From the NCBI GenBank assembly GCA_947503835.1, contig CANNFM010000003.1, positions 62,001 to 126,000 on the forward strand: DNA of 64,000 bases, read 5' to 3'. Below, piece by piece: positions 45,373 through 56,258 of this stretch (positions are counted from its first letter, which is position 1; each line of letters opens with the position of its first letter). Made by a program: the position numbers and the translations under genes. Origin of the DNA: an uncultured Aquimarina sp. GTDB lineage: Bacteria; Bacteroidota; Bacteroidia; Flavobacteriales; Flavobacteriaceae. The notes below the pieces were generated by a model. The model was not told the origin of the DNA, made no database searches, and was given only the letters and a program-made list of their open reading frames with translations.

Positions 45373-46743
45373 TTATTTAACTAAAGTTACTTTAGGAAAA
45401 GCGGCTTTGTATCCAAACCAAAATGCATTATGCGTGGGTAGACGTTTGAGTATATTATTTGTTGGGATATTCTTTAAATGATCTTCTTCTAATGTCCAGG
45501 TATTTCCATTAGAATCTGTAGCTATGGCTATATCATAGGAGATAAACTTAATAGTGTTGGTAAAATATACTCGGTGTGCTCCGCTTTTACCGGTAAATAC
45601 GGTGAAGTTTTTATTTGCAATTGTACCTTGATAAATAGGGTTTCTTTTCAGAAATTTAGAAGAGATTGCAATGTTTTCATCAGTTTCAGAAGGAAGTCGT
45701 ATAGCTAGAATTTCTTGTTTATTAGGTAATCGGTTATCCTTTTTTGGGACAGTAAACATTAGTTTGTCTGTAGAAAAATAATCTTGATATGCTACACCTT
45801 CACCATAATCTCTGGTGTGACCAGTTTTTTTAGATAAAACAGTAGTTTCTGGATGTAGCTTTTTCCATGCACCCCAGGTAGTAGTGACAACGCTAAGATA
45901 TTCGAGTTCAATTCCTTTTCCTACCAAAGGCCCGATAACGGGTTTTCCCCATAGCGTATTCCATAAAGATTGTGTTTTTTGATCATACATTAGTTTATTG
46001 GATCGATATAAAAAACCACTTGTTCCTAAATCGTACTTCACTCCATCTTTTTCTGTATTATAAAGAATTACAGTTCCGCATAGGGTACAGTATACACCGG
46101 CAACTGGCGTATTTCCGACTTGATCAGTAAACATTTCATGCCAGGCAAGAATACGTTTAGGGTAGGCACGAGTATCTCCGTGTACCGAAATACCAAAGAC
46201 AACATCGTTATCATTTAAATAAGTAGCTTCTCTGGCTTTTATCATTTTAGGATTACGCAATGGCGGAATACCATCTTGAATAACACCACCCCAGCGCACT
46301 TCATCTAACCGAATAGTAGATTGTTGCTCACGATCCAAAAAATAAGTATCAAAACGAGAGTCTATAGCTTTATGTAAAATGGCTTTAAATGTGTAATAGG
46401 AAGAAGTATACGAGGGTTCTTTGTCCCAAATATGTGCGTACCATGCATCAAAATCTCGAGGATAATACTTCTTAGTTTTCTTCTGAAGAATATGTAAAAG
46501 TTGAAGAGAAGTAGAAGGACTTCGAAGAAAATACAAAGATTCTATTGCCATGATCTCAAAACGTTCTGTCCAGTTTTTTTCTATGTACTTTAGAGCACCT
46601 TTATGAACGCGTGTATCTCGAGAGGTGAAAAAATCCAGAAAATACTCATAATCCTGTTTTGCGATGTTATTGTTTGCCGTTTCCTGGCCATACAAAAAAC
46701 CAATATTTATGATAATAACCGAAACGAACACAAACCGTATCAT
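45373..46743 (-). CDS. Secreted DUF3179 protein
   Basis: 456 residues with a signal peptide (FVFVSVIIINIGFLYGQETA). The DUF3179 domain covers most of the chain: WGGVIQDGIPPLRNPKMIKA, AYPKRILAWHEMFTDQVGNT, PVAGVYCTLCGTVILYNTE, then LGTSGFLYRSNKLMYDQKTQ and SLWNTLWGKPVIGPLVGK. The CTLC pair could bind a metal. Function unproven. Periplasmic or secreted. Alone in its unit. Confidence 0.88.
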   Translation of the reverse strand: MIRFVFVSVIIINIGFLYGQETANNNIAKQDYEYFLDFFTSRDTRVHKGALKYIEKNWTERFEIMAIESLYFLRSPSTSLQLLHILQKKTKKYYPRDFDAWYAHIWDKEPSYTSSYYTFKAILHKAIDSRFDTYFLDREQQSTIRLDEVRWGGVIQDGIPPLRNPKMIKAREATYLNDNDVVFGISVHGDTRAYPKRILAWHEMFTDQVGNTPVAGVYCTLCGTVILYNTEKDGVKYDLGTSGFLYRSNKLMYDQKTQSLWNTLWGKPVIGPLVGKGIELEYLSVVTTTWGAWKKLHPETTVLSKKTGHTRDYGEGVAYQDYFSTDKLMFTVPKKDNRLPNKQEILAIRLPSETDENIAISSKFLKRNPIYQGTIANKNFTVFTGKSGAHRVYFTNTIKFISYDIAIATDSNGNTWTLEEDHLKNIPTNNILKRLPTHNAFWFGYKAAFPKVTLVK

Positions 46744-47180
46744 CTAATGTACTTTTTATAGTAAGTCGAATTAATAAGGTAATCTCTACAAGTTCAAATA
46801 GATTTGTTGTCACCCCGGCATAGTACAGAATCTACGATTACGTTAGTTTACTTAAACATAAAATAGATAAACTGTAGTAAAAACGAGCATTGGCCAAAGA
46901 CAAACTATTCTTAAATTTTAACATTTAGAAACTTCCCAGTCCCGAAAAATGAAACTGGTATTGTCTAGTATTGCATCAGGAAACAGAAAAACAACAAGAA
47001 AACTATGGGGAAAACCGTAACATTTGAGAAAAAAACATCACTTTTTTGTGTTGTTAGTCTAAGATATCTAACTCCTTAACGAAATGTTGAAAACACAGGG
47101 GGATTTTCCCCCCTTTCGATTTAAAAATTAGCATTAGTTTTGCCGCTTTGTTTAAAGAAACCTCAAAATAAATCACATAT
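46744..47180. other. Intergenic region upstream of the RHS operon
   Basis: No gene that I can support; a 23-codon frame at 46,949-47,020 has no other evidence. A strong GC hairpin GGGGGA-TTT-TCCCCC lies at 47,098-47,112, just upstream of the RHS promoter box. Confidence 0.6.
47135..47142 (+). promoter_or_regulatory. -7 box upstream of the RHS operon
   Basis: TAGTTTTG matches TAnnTTTG, 38 bp before the start codon of the first RHS protein. The region at -33 is occupied by the C-run of the hairpin at 47,098-47,112 and holds no clear TTG, so an activator may be needed. Confidence 0.45.
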
Positions 47181-50100
47181 ATGAACCATTCAGTATTACG
47201 CTATGTATATCTATTGCTTAGCTTTCTATTCATTCAAACTACAATCGCCCAATCGGGTTTTTACGGAGGCTACGGCACTGCAATAACGGCTGCTCCCACA
47301 GCTGCCAAAGCTACTAAAGCCAGTGGTGCCAGTGTAGATCTTACCACTGGGACCGTACAACAGTCTGTACCTATCTATACGATCAAACAAAACGGAGTAA
47401 GCTGGCCTGTTGGCTTACAATACCGTTATACCGGTCTACAGGTGATGGAAGAACCTTCCCCCATTGGACTGGGTTGGGGTCTTGTTGCTACCGGTATGAT
47501 CTCTAGAGAAGTTAGAGGCTTGCCCGATGATCATCCCAAGGGATATCATGGGGCAGAACGACTAAAAGAAAGCATTTTGGATCCCTATTATCACTTTGAT
47601 CCTAATAACAGTCCGGATACTCATGGTAAACAAGTAATGAAAGAACATCATGCCTATTTATTAGCCAATGGTATGGTGGATGGTGAGCCAGATCTGTTTA
47701 CAGTGAATGCGGGAGCCTTAAACTTTTCGTTTAAAATCGGGAACAATGGGCAACCCGTATTTTTATCTCATCATAATGTAAAAGTATCCTTTAGTTGGGA
47801 TCAGATAGAAGTAATCGATGCCGAAGGGGTAAAATACATTTTTGCCACCAAAGAAATATTTGATCCCTATGAACCTACGATGCTCTTCCTTCCTTTAGGA
47901 GGAGTAAATCCTGTAGCAGATGCAGATTATGAAACCTACACGCGTAGTTGGTATCTTAGCAGTATACAACCGCCTAATACGACACAGCAAATTACCTTTG
48001 AGTACCAAAATCAAACGGATAGAAGAAAAGCTTTTGTGCCTAAAGCCTATTCTTTAAAATCAAGAGCATCAGAGTTTTTATTTGATCAGGATTTTGAAGG
48101 AGATGATCCCAAGACAGATCCTTATATCTATCCCCATGTTCGTATGGATGTGGATATTACCACACCAGTACTCACCAAAATTAACTTTGCTGAAGGGTCT
48201 TTGGGTTTTATCAGTAAACCTGGGACTTCAGGAATATACCACCAGTATCACCGTATTGCCCTTAAAGATTTTCATAACAATACGATTAACAAATATGATT
48301 TCTTTACCCAGCGATCGAGACGTTTACTTACCGAGATCAAAAAGAACGATCAGTTAGAGGTTCGGTTTGACTATTACGATCAGAATGATCCGTATGACAT
48401 TCCTGATTTTGATTTTGATAAAGAAGAAATTACTTCGGGGATGGATAAATGGGGATATTATGCTAATAGAAGAGTGCCTTCGAATGAAAGTGATCCTGTA
48501 CTAGTTGACTATCCAATTTTTAAGGGAACCGTGCAAGGTGCCTTAAAAACCATAACCAATAAGGCTGGTGGGAAAACAGAAGTTACCTACGAATTGAACT
48601 CATATTCTCAGGGGTATGGAGGTATTCGCGTACAGCGTATCGAGAGTTGTGGAGGAGCCACCAGTGCATGTACAAAAAAGGAATACGACTATAGTAAAGG
48701 AGAGTTAGGCTCTAGTGCCAAAATCAATTCGGTGGTTCGCAATGCAAACAGTGGAGATTATGTGGGCCCTGCCAAACCTATTTATTATGCACAGGTGAGT
48801 GAGCGCATCGTATCCTCAGATCCTTCCAAAGCAATCCATAACGGACGAACGGTCTATACCTTTGAAGATACCGAGGTATTTGAAAATATAGGGGATTTTA
48901 GTGATTCTTTGGTTCATAATCTTGCTCCACGTGGTGAAGTAGAGGGTGATATCCGGATCAAATCGATCCGCACCTATAAACATATCGATGGCAATCCGCA
49001 GCCTACAGAACAATTGCTTACTGAGCAACGCTATGAATATATACCGGTACATATGGAACGAGATGAATTCGGAAATTCCCTGGATCCTAATTATCCTTAT
49101 GCACTTAAAGTACGTTCTAATAAAGGAGTAAAGCGAGAATTGAATTTGAGAGAATTTATTCGTAGAGAACTAGAAAGGACAGGAAGCGAGTTTCTTCTTT
49201 ACCTGCCCCAATTAGCGTGGGAGTATCGCGCTCTTTATCAAGAGGGTACCCAGGTAGAATATGAAGATTGGGCAAGACATGTGATGAATACAGTCGGTTT
49301 GACACTAGGGTTTTCATTTACAAAATATACCCTGGCAGTGGGTGATGAAGATGCTCCTGCTTGGATGAAAAAATACGCAATAGAAACCTATAAAGAAACG
49401 AACATCCAACCGCTACAAAAGCGGGTAATTAGTAGAACTTATTCTGATACGGATCCGACAGAATATTCAGAAAACATCACAGAATATCTGTATGATGAGT
49501 ACCATCAAATGATTGGGCAAACTCAAACGAACTCTAAAGGTGAGATACAGAAATCAAACTATTACTACCCGTATCACCCAGATATTAATAATACCCAATT
49601 AATGAGTGCACATCGTATGGCTTCACCGGTCAAGACGGAGACTTTTATTGGGCCTAAAAAACAGGCCACGGCCATCGTTAATTTTAATACCACTACAGAG
49701 GGATACTATTTACCTTCTGTCATACAAGGAGCCAAAGAAGGCGCCCAGCTAAAAGATCAGACGATTTATCATAAATATGATGCCAAAGGAAATGCTTTAG
49801 AAGTCTCCCAAGGTAAAGGCCCGCATACGGTCTATATCTGGGGATATAATGATCTCTACCCCATCGCTAAGATCGGTAACGCAACCTATGATCAGGTGGG
49901 CGGTTATGTAGCCGATCTTAAAGCAAAATCCAATGCTGATATCGATCGCACTTTAGAGTACACTGGTGCAGAAGGTGTGCTAAGGCAAGCCTTAGATGCG
50001 CTACGTGATGCTTTACCCAATGCAATAGTCACTACCTATACCTATGATCCATTGATCGGACTCACTAGTACAACTGATCCTAGAGGATATACCACTTATA

Positions 50101-51107
50101 CCGAATATGACGGACTGTATCGTTTGAAACACACCCGGGATGCCGAGGATAATATCATTACTAAGTATTATTATAACGATAGCGGGATACAGTATGACCC
50201 TATAGTGGCTAATATCACTTCAGAGAAGAACTGGATGGATACCAATACTACGTTAATGATTCTATCTGAAGTTAGTGGAGGATCAGCCCAGTTTAGCTAC
50301 CGTTGGGAAGTGACCAAACCGGGAGTGGCAACACAGTATTTTACGACCAAAGATATTACCCTGCAAGGGGGAAGCACTAAAGGAATGGCTGCCATAAAGC
50401 TTACGATCACCGATACCATTACGGGTAAAACCAAGGTGGTAAACAAGTCGATTAGTATTTATGCTCCACTTTCTACTGCGGCCAGTCAAATTGTTCGACC
50501 AGCGAACCATGAGGTAAAAAAATCCGCTTCGTTTGGGATCAACCCTATAGGGGGATCAGGAAACTTTAGCTATAGCTGGAGGGTATATAAAGGCAATAAA
50601 ACCCATAAATCTACGCAAAAGTCCTTTAGTCTTTATATGGACTATGCATATTATGGGCAAGTGCGTATCGAGTGTATTCTAACCGATAGAACCAGAGGAA
50701 AAAGCAAGACCATTACTTCTACGATGAAGGTAGAAGAGTTCCAGTCCTGGGGGATTTCACTTCGAAGAATGCCAGCTACCACCTCTCCACCACGAACAGA
50801 AAAGTTTGAAGTCAGTGCTCATAAAGGTGGAGGATCAGGTAGCTATAGTCATACCTGGTATGTTAACGGAAGTAGGGTAAGTTCTTCTTCGAAAATTAAT
50901 GTCACCCTGTATTGTGGATCTAACGGATCTAAAAGTGTACGATGTGAGGTGAAAGATAATGTCACCGGTATGGTGAAGAATATGCTTGCAACAACCTATA
51001 CGATCAGTAGTGCCCGATGCAGTAGCAACAATGGTGGGCCTGGCGGTGGAGGTGGATCGGGTGATGGCCCTAATCCTATTGACGATAGCGATAACTATAA
51101 CCAATAA
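47181..51107 (+). CDS. Large secreted RHS/YD-repeat partner protein with three C-terminal Ig-like repeats
   Basis: 1,308 residues with a signal peptide (YLLLSFLFIQTTIAQSGF). The N-terminal part, TKASGASVDLTTGTVQQSVP followed by IYTIKQNGVSWPVGLQYRYT, resembles the SpvB/TcdB-like start of Bacteroidetes RHS proteins. The middle has YD-type repeats (YTYDPLIGLTSTTDPRGYTT, YTEYDGLYRLKHTRDAEDNI). From about residue 1,030 there are three Ig/PKD-like repeats, marked by GGSAQFSYRWEV, GGSGNFSYSWRV and GGGSGSYSHTWYV, then a Gly-rich tail. It lacks a C-terminal toxin tip. It is followed 17 bp later by the toxin-bearing RHS protein, so the two are probably one operon and may form a shared shell. Confidence 0.85.
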   Translation: MNHSVLRYVYLLLSFLFIQTTIAQSGFYGGYGTAITAAPTAAKATKASGASVDLTTGTVQQSVPIYTIKQNGVSWPVGLQYRYTGLQVMEEPSPIGLGWGLVATGMISREVRGLPDDHPKGYHGAERLKESILDPYYHFDPNNSPDTHGKQVMKEHHAYLLANGMVDGEPDLFTVNAGALNFSFKIGNNGQPVFLSHHNVKVSFSWDQIEVIDAEGVKYIFATKEIFDPYEPTMLFLPLGGVNPVADADYETYTRSWYLSSIQPPNTTQQITFEYQNQTDRRKAFVPKAYSLKSRASEFLFDQDFEGDDPKTDPYIYPHVRMDVDITTPVLTKINFAEGSLGFISKPGTSGIYHQYHRIALKDFHNNTINKYDFFTQRSRRLLTEIKKNDQLEVRFDYYDQNDPYDIPDFDFDKEEITSGMDKWGYYANRRVPSNESDPVLVDYPIFKGTVQGALKTITNKAGGKTEVTYELNSYSQGYGGIRVQRIESCGGATSACTKKEYDYSKGELGSSAKINSVVRNANSGDYVGPAKPIYYAQVSERIVSSDPSKAIHNGRTVYTFEDTEVFENIGDFSDSLVHNLAPRGEVEGDIRIKSIRTYKHIDGNPQPTEQLLTEQRYEYIPVHMERDEFGNSLDPNYPYALKVRSNKGVKRELNLREFIRRELERTGSEFLLYLPQLAWEYRALYQEGTQVEYEDWARHVMNTVGLTLGFSFTKYTLAVGDEDAPAWMKKYAIETYKETNIQPLQKRVISRTYSDTDPTEYSENITEYLYDEYHQMIGQTQTNSKGEIQKSNYYYPYHPDINNTQLMSAHRMASPVKTETFIGPKKQATAIVNFNTTTEGYYLPSVIQGAKEGAQLKDQTIYHKYDAKGNALEVSQGKGPHTVYIWGYNDLYPIAKIGNATYDQVGGYVADLKAKSNADIDRTLEYTGAEGVLRQALDALRDALPNAIVTTYTYDPLIGLTSTTDPRGYTTYTEYDGLYRLKHTRDAEDNIITKYYYNDSGIQYDPIVANITSEKNWMDTNTTLMILSEVSGGSAQFSYRWEVTKPGVATQYFTTKDITLQGGSTKGMAAIKLTITDTITGKTKVVNKSISIYAPLSTAASQIVRPANHEVKKSASFGINPIGGSGNFSYSWRVYKGNKTHKSTQKSFSLYMDYAYYGQVRIECILTDRTRGKSKTITSTMKVEEFQSWGISLRRMPATTSPPRTEKFEVSAHKGGGSGSYSHTWYVNGSRVSSSSKINVTLYCGSNGSKSVRCEVKDNVTGMVKNMLATTYTISSARCSSNNGGPGGGGGSGDGPNPIDDSDNYNQ

Positions 51108-51124
51108 CCTAAGCCCACCACAAG

Positions 51125-54100
51125 ATGAAACAAAGACATAAAACATATACGTTGATGAATACCATAATCAAAACCACATTATATATCATAGGGCTACTGC
51201 TTACGATAAGCACTACCTATGCCCAGGGGTTAGTCCCGTCTGAGGATCAAAACTATGTCATGGCAGTACAGGCTCTACAGCCTTTTACTTCTGCCAATGC
51301 TTTAGAAACGGCACCCGAAGATCAAAAAGTCCAAACCATCACCTATTATGATGGATTGGGAAGGCCCATACAGCAAAATGCCATCAATGCCTCGACGGGT
51401 AATAACGATATTATTTCTCATATCGAGTATGACGGCTTGGGTAGGCAAACCAAACAATATCTGCCTTTTGAAGCTACAGGCGTACCCGGTAGTTACAGGG
51501 AAGTTAATATCCACCAGGATATCAATGCCTATTACCAAAACAAATATCCCGATGATTTTGCAGGAGTTCCGGTAGAAGAAGTGAATGCCTATAGCGAGAC
51601 GATCCTGGAAGCCTCTCCACTCAATCGGATGCAAGAACAAGCCGCACCGGGAACAACCTGGAAGTACACGCGTCATAAAGATCCGGTATATGCCAGTTTT
51701 CCGACCGATTTAAACTATGTGAAGAACTGGACGGCATCCGACGTTTTGGATCCCTATGCACCCGCATATACTTCTATTGATTTGGATAATGTCGTTGCCG
51801 TAATGATTAACAATGCAGAACTTAAACTGCGTATATGGGCAAAGCCAGAATTGGGAATCGAGGTATTATCAATCGGAGCACTCCGAAAAATCGATGTCTA
51901 TCCCGAAATCGAAGACCTGGATTTAGGACGTTTAACCGATGTAAACGATACTCCCATAGATTATACCGCGAGTATTAAAGATAACTATTTGGTCATTACT
52001 CCACTAGGTGATACCCCAAGACCTTTGACTAATGGAATAAAATTACAAAGTACTCGTGATCTTAGCCATATACAATATATCAAAGAGTATAACGAATATG
52101 TGACCAACGAGCATACCGTAAAATCAGTATATGGTCTTAACAAAGCGGCTGAAGTATTACGTTTTGATGTAGTGATAACGGCTGGTGTACCTACACTAGT
52201 ACCCAATGGGAGCTATGCGGCAGGACAGTTAAGCAAAAGCATCGTTAAAAACGAAAACTGGACCGCTGCCGATGGCAAGAACAAAACCGCAGAGAGTTTT
52301 ACCGATAAAAATGGTCGCGTTATTCTAACCAGAAGCTATAACAGTTCCTCACCCTCTTCAGGGGGAGGTGCCGCAGGCGGAGGGGGTATAGACACCTACA
52401 ATGTCTACGACGATTACGGTAATCTTACTTTTGTGATCCCAACGAAGGTAACTACTACCGATGGGATCTCTGCCGAAGAACTTAGCGAACTCATCTACCA
52501 ATACCGATATGATGAGCGCAACCGTTTGATCGAAAAGAAAGACCCGGGCAAAGGCTGGGAGTATATCGTATATAACGAGCTTGACCAACCTGTATTAACC
52601 CAGGATGAGCTGATGAATGCAAAGGGCCAATGGCTCTTTACCAAATACGATGGCTTGGGTAGAGGTGCCTATAGCGGGATGTATACCGATACTCGGGATC
52701 GACCGGCACTACAACAAGAGGTCAATACGCTTACCACCCTGTGGGAAGAGCGAGCAGCAGCAGCAACTATTTCGGGGACTACGGTGCATTATAGCAATAC
52801 AGCATTCCCGACCACGAATATCGAGCTGCATAGTATTAGTTATTATGACGATTATAATTTTGATATTCCTGCCGAGCTTGCTAACCCGGGAACAGTCTAT
52901 GGTGAACCTATAACTAACCGTACTAAAACTTTACCTACGGGCGGCAAAGTACGGGTGCTAGGAACCAATGATTGGACCACTACGGTGACCTATTATGATA
53001 AAAAAGCACGACCTGTTTATGCTGCCGGCAAAAATGAGTATCTTAGTACTCTAGATATTGCAAAAACTCAATTAGACTTTGCAGGCAAAGTGATCCAAAG
53101 TACAACCACCCATACCAAAGGCATCAATGCACCGATTGTAACTATCGATAGGTTTACCTATGATCATATGGGTAGGGTGCTTACTCAAACTCAACAAATC
53201 AATGACCAGGCCGAAGAACTCATCGCAAGTAATGAATATGATAATCTTGGGCAGTTGGTTGCCAAAAATGTTGGAGGTGGCCTGCAGCATGTAGATTACA
53301 AAACGAACATACGCGGTTGGTTAACGGCGATTAATGATGGCGATACCGCTAATGGAGATCTGTTTGGCTACGAAATCCACTATAACAAACCTACCGAAAA
53401 TCTAGGGGCAAAGGCCCTATATAATGGTAATATAAGCGAGATCACCTGGAAAACGGCCAACGACCACACTCAAAGAGCGTATGGGTATCAGTATGATGCC
53501 TTGGATCGATTAACCCAAGCCATTAGTAATGATGGCAAATACGACTTGAGCGAGATTACCTACGATAACATGGGTAACATACAATCGTTACATAGAAAAG
53601 GACATACCAATACCAATGCCACGACTTTTGGGGAGATGGATAAGCTATCCTACACTTATGAAGCTACAGGACATAAATTACTAAGTGTAACCGATACAGG
53701 TAATACTACCTTTGGATTTAAGGATGGAAATGTTACCGGAAATGATTATGAGTATGATGAGAATGGAAGTATCACCGTTGATAAAAACAAAGGGATTACC
53801 AGTATCGAGTATAACCATTTGGATTTACCGGTAAAGATCACTTTTGAGAATGATACCAACAAAACCATTGAGTATATCTACGATGCTACAGGAAGCAAAC
53901 TAAAAAAGATCCTTAATGACGGCGGTACGATTACGACTACCGAATACGCAGCTGCACAATACAAAAACGGGGATCTGGAGTTTATGGGGCAACCTGAAGG
54001 ATATATAGAACCCTCAAATAATGGGTATCAATATGTTTATCAGTTTGCAGATCATCTTGGAAATATCAGGTTATCATATTCTGATAAGAATAATGATGGT

Positions 54101-55225
54101 AGTATAACGGTAGAGGAAATTATAGAAGAAAATAACTATTACCCTTTTGGGCTGCAACAAAAAAGACCGAACATCCCGGTTAATGGACGTTCGCATGCAT
54201 ACCGATATAACAATACCGAGTTAGAGGAAGGTTTAGGGTTACAATGGTATGAAATGCCACTTAGATCCTTTGATCCTACCATAGCCCGTTGGAATCGTGT
54301 TGATCCGGTAACGCATTATACCTTATCTACGTATAACACGTTTGCGAATAATCCTATCTATTATGCTGACCCTAGTGGTGGAAGTCATAGTACTATAAAA
54401 GAAGGACGATGGATGAGTGCCAGAGAATATACTTTAGATAGTAATGCTGGAGCAAGAGTAAGTTATAATTGGGATACCGAAAGATACGAAGATAGCAATG
54501 GAGAAGAAGTTTCTTATGAAGAAGCTTTAGCAAGTATTGCTAATCCAAATGATTTTATTAGAATTAATACAGAAACTCTCAAAGCTGAAATTTTTGCAGA
54601 TGATAATGATTATGATACCATAGAAACAGATGGTGAAATAAGCTATTCTCCTAAAGGAAATACAAGGGCACGTTTAGAAGCTGAAGGGTTTTTAATTAGA
54701 GATATAGAAGGAGTAGGTATGGGGGCCTTCGATAATGCTGTTTTAATGCTTTCGGGAGAAGCTGCATTTGCCTGGGTTCTAAGGAGTCTTAGAGGTGCAT
54801 TGGCAGGTTTAGTAGCAAAAGGATCAAAAAGTATAGATGATGTTTCAGCTAAGGTACTTAGTAAAGTAGAGGCTTCAGGTTTCTGGGGAGCAGGTAGTAA
54901 TGTAATCAGGTCGGTGTCTAGAAAGGGAATAAATAAAGTAGATAGGTTATTCCCTAACAGAAGTGCTGCAATGAATTGGGCTAGAAATCAACTAGGACAT
55001 AACACTACTAAAATGTATAATAATTCTGGAAAATTAATAGGATGGAAGAACAAAGCTGGGGACTCCGTATATTGGGGACATGGTGATTGGGGTAAAGGTT
55101 TAGGGTCAAGTACTTTTCCCCACTTGAATTACAAAATAGGTAGCTCGAAAGGTCACTTATTTCTTGAAGATAAAATAATAAATAGAGGGATGTTAGATGC
55201 TTTTAAAAACTATTTTGGACTGTAA
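51125..55225 (+). CDS. RHS-repeat polymorphic toxin protein (DUF6443-type N-terminus)
   Basis: 1,366 residues. An alternative start at 51,155 gives a cleaner signal peptide ([20 protein letters not shown]); the choice is open. N-terminal domain with [20 protein letters not shown] and [18 protein letters not shown] (DUF6443 type). Then come many YD repeats and the RHS core, including [13 protein letters not shown] near residue 1,003 and the core end [14 protein letters not shown] to YYADPSGG near 1,081. The variable tip (~1,083-1,366) has a hydrophobic segment near 1,200-1,230. It ends with a ~100-residue candidate toxin: [57 protein letters not shown]. Conserved-looking His residues suggest a nuclease, unproven. 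Base usage becomes visibly more AT-rich in the tip. The immunity candidate starts 7 bp later. Confidence 0.9.
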   Translation: MKQRHKTYTLMNTIIKTTLYIIGLLLTISTTYAQGLVPSEDQNYVMAVQALQPFTSANALETAPEDQKVQTITYYDGLGRPIQQNAINASTGNNDIISHIEYDGLGRQTKQYLPFEATGVPGSYREVNIHQDINAYYQNKYPDDFAGVPVEEVNAYSETILEASPLNRMQEQAAPGTTWKYTRHKDPVYASFPTDLNYVKNWTASDVLDPYAPAYTSIDLDNVVAVMINNAELKLRIWAKPELGIEVLSIGALRKIDVYPEIEDLDLGRLTDVNDTPIDYTASIKDNYLVITPLGDTPRPLTNGIKLQSTRDLSHIQYIKEYNEYVTNEHTVKSVYGLNKAAEVLRFDVVITAGVPTLVPNGSYAAGQLSKSIVKNENWTAADGKNKTAESFTDKNGRVILTRSYNSSSPSSGGGAAGGGGIDTYNVYDDYGNLTFVIPTKVTTTDGISAEELSELIYQYRYDERNRLIEKKDPGKGWEYIVYNELDQPVLTQDELMNAKGQWLFTKYDGLGRGAYSGMYTDTRDRPALQQEVNTLTTLWEERAAAATISGTTVHYSNTAFPTTNIELHSISYYDDYNFDIPAELANPGTVYGEPITNRTKTLPTGGKVRVLGTNDWTTTVTYYDKKARPVYAAGKNEYLSTLDIAKTQLDFAGKVIQSTTTHTKGINAPIVTIDRFTYDHMGRVLTQTQQINDQAEELIASNEYDNLGQLVAKNVGGGLQHVDYKTNIRGWLTAINDGDTANGDLFGYEIHYNKPTENLGAKALYNGNISEITWKTANDHTQRAYGYQYDALDRLTQAISNDGKYDLSEITYDNMGNIQSLHRKGHTNTNATTFGEMDKLSYTYEATGHKLLSVTDTGNTTFGFKDGNVTGNDYEYDENGSITVDKNKGITSIEYNHLDLPVKITFENDTNKTIEYIYDATGSKLKKILNDGGTITTTEYAAAQYKNGDLEFMGQPEGYIEPSNNGYQYVYQFADHLGNIRLSYSDKNNDGSITVEEIIEENNYYPFGLQQKRPNIPVNGRSHAYRYNNTELEEGLGLQWYEMPLRSFDPTIARWNRVDPVTHYTLSTYNTFANNPIYYADPSGGSHSTIKEGRWMSAREYTLDSNAGARVSYNWDTERYEDSNGEEVSYEEALASIANPNDFIRINTETLKAEIFADDNDYDTIETDGEISYSPKGNTRARLEAEGFLIRDIEGVGMGAFDNAVLMLSGEAAFAWVLRSLRGALAGLVAKGSKSIDDVSAKVLSKVEASGFWGAGSNVIRSVSRKGINKVDRLFPNRSAAMNWARNQLGHNTTKMYNNSGKLIGWKNKAGDSVYWGHGDWGKGLGSSTFPHLNYKIGSSKGHLFLEDKIINRGMLDAFKNYFGL

Positions 55226-55231
55226 ATTATT

Positions 55232-55645
55232 ATGAAATTAAAAGATATAATTAAGACAAGTGGAGATTCTTATTTAGAAAAATACGAATACTCTAAAGGT
55301 GTAGTAACACTTCAACTGGAATTAGATGAACTTGATAGAAAGATATTGATAAGTATAAAATCAAGCTTAATGGCATTTAATGTTCCCGAAATAAGTGAAA
55401 GGGCATACCGCACATGCTTTTTAGAGTTGATTGAATTATCAGATGTTTTAAGGTCTAATAATGGCATTTACATTGCATCAGAAGAGTTTGGCCAATTTAT
55501 GAGAGAAAAACGTGAAAATTTAAATTTAGCTTATGGTTTAAGAGAAAAAGAAAATAGATTCATTTTTTCCTTATCAGGAAGTGAAAAATTAATTTCACTT
55601 ATTATTAGAAATGAAGAAGATATTAGTTTTCAATATATAGATTGA
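55232..55645 (+). CDS. Candidate immunity protein for the RHS toxin tip
   Basis: 137 residues, no signal peptide. It begins MKLKDIIKTSGDSYLEKYEY, has a central helical part (FLELIELSDVLRSNNGIYIA) and ends with strands (FIFSLSGSEKLISLIIRNEE). No family recognised. Its position, seven bases after the toxin stop, and its AT-rich composition like the tip match immunity genes of polymorphic toxins. It is duplicated together with the tip at 63,130-63,543. Binding to the toxin is inferred from position only. Confidence 0.7.
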   Translation: MKLKDIIKTSGDSYLEKYEYSKGVVTLQLELDELDRKILISIKSSLMAFNVPEISERAYRTCFLELIELSDVLRSNNGIYIASEEFGQFMREKRENLNLAYGLREKENRFIFSLSGSEKLISLIIRNEEDISFQYID

Positions 55646-55816
55646 TGCTAACCTGATAGCTCGGATATGATAGCCCCCGCTACAGCTAGTCTGTGACTAG
55701 TGGCGTATCTGAATAAGCAAGAAAAGTAACGATCCCGATCGCTCGGATATGATAGCGCGGAAATGTTTTCCGTGCCCGCTATGAGTAGGCGATATGAGTA
55801 AGAAAATACAAGAAAT
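55646..55816. other. Non-coding block with a 16-bp direct repeat
   Basis: GCTCGGATATGATAGC occurs at 55,659-55,674 and again at 55,741-55,756. Between them lies CTAGTC-TGT-GACTAG, a small perfect dyad, and after the second is CGCGGAAATG-TTTTCCGTG. Repeated in the right copy at 63,544-63,714. No gene seen. Possible recombination or regulatory site. Confidence 0.6.
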
Positions 55817-55850
55817 AACCAGTTACATTTTGTGTGTAGCTGGTTTTTTA
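55817..55850. terminator. Terminator between immunity gene and XRE gene
   Basis: AACCAGTTAC (55,817-55,826) pairs with GTAGCTGGTT (55,836-55,845), one G-T pair, followed by TTTTTA on the plus strand. It can end both the RHS-immunity transcript and the converging XRE transcript. Confidence 0.8.
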
Positions 55851-56174
55851 TGCAATAGACTTAAGTTTTACATTTTTGATTAGGGCATCAAGAGTATACA
55901 AGATATGTTCTTTGTCCTGTTCGTTCATTTGCTGTACTTCGATGACACGTTTTAGAAGTTGATGATCTACTTCTACAGCTACTTTACCAATTAAGAAGTC
56001 CAGACTTACTTCTAATATATCTGCAATTTTAGCCGCTACTTCTATAGATGGTTTTACTTCATCCCGTTCGTAACGTCCAATAATATCGCCAGAGGTACCT
56101 ACTTTTTTACCCAAATCATTTTGAGAAAGCTTTTTTTGTTTACGTAGCTTGGTTATCTGCTGTCCTAGAGTCAT
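55848..56174 (-). CDS. XRE-family helix-turn-helix repressor
   Basis: 108 residues. The N-terminal HTH is MTLGQQITKLRKQKKLSQND followed by LGKKVGTSGDIIGRYERDEV and then KPSIEVAAKIADILEVSLDF. The C-terminal ~40 residues are helical and may dimerise. Divergent from the ATPase-recombinase operon; the 148-bp gap has two consensus promoters and two matching 18-bp operator-like sites. The expected role is repression of both promoters, like a phage or ICE switch. A second copy starts at 63,746 and leaves the window. Confidence 0.9.
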   Translation of the reverse strand: MTLGQQITKLRKQKKLSQNDLGKKVGTSGDIIGRYERDEVKPSIEVAAKIADILEVSLDFLIGKVAVEVDHQLLKRVIEVQQMNEQDKEHILYTLDALIKNVKLKSIA

Positions 56175-56215
56175 ACCTAAAAGTCGTTAAAATGCTATAT
56201 ATAATAAGGTTTAAG

Positions 56216-56246
56216 CAAATATAGCTGATATAAATATCACAACAAA
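56216..56246 (-). promoter_or_regulatory. Consensus promoter of the XRE gene with embedded operator
   Basis: On the minus strand TTTG (56,246-56,243), 19 bp spacer and TATATTTG (56,223-56,216) match the Bacteroidetes -33/-7 consensus. The spacer holds the operator-like TTGTGATATTTATATCAG (56,225-56,242, minus). Confidence 0.75.
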
Positions 56247-56258
56247 GATATATAAACC

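Larger units (their letters stand above)
54133..56102. repeat. Left copy of a long direct repeat (RHS tip, immunity, start of XRE gene)
   Basis: From TAACTATTACCCTTTTGGGC at 54,133 onward the sequence matches 62,031-64,000 with a constant offset of 7,898 bp. Every segment I compared was identical. The left boundary is sharp: the preceding bases differ (GAAGAAAA here, AAACGCGT there). The right boundary is outside the window. It covers the last ~364 residues of the RHS protein, the immunity candidate, the following non-coding block and most of the XRE gene. Confidence 0.97.

Noticed and set aside
46949..47020. 23-residue small protein upstream of the RHS operon
   Set aside because: Only an open frame with ATG; no membrane helix, no clear ribosome site, no other evidence.
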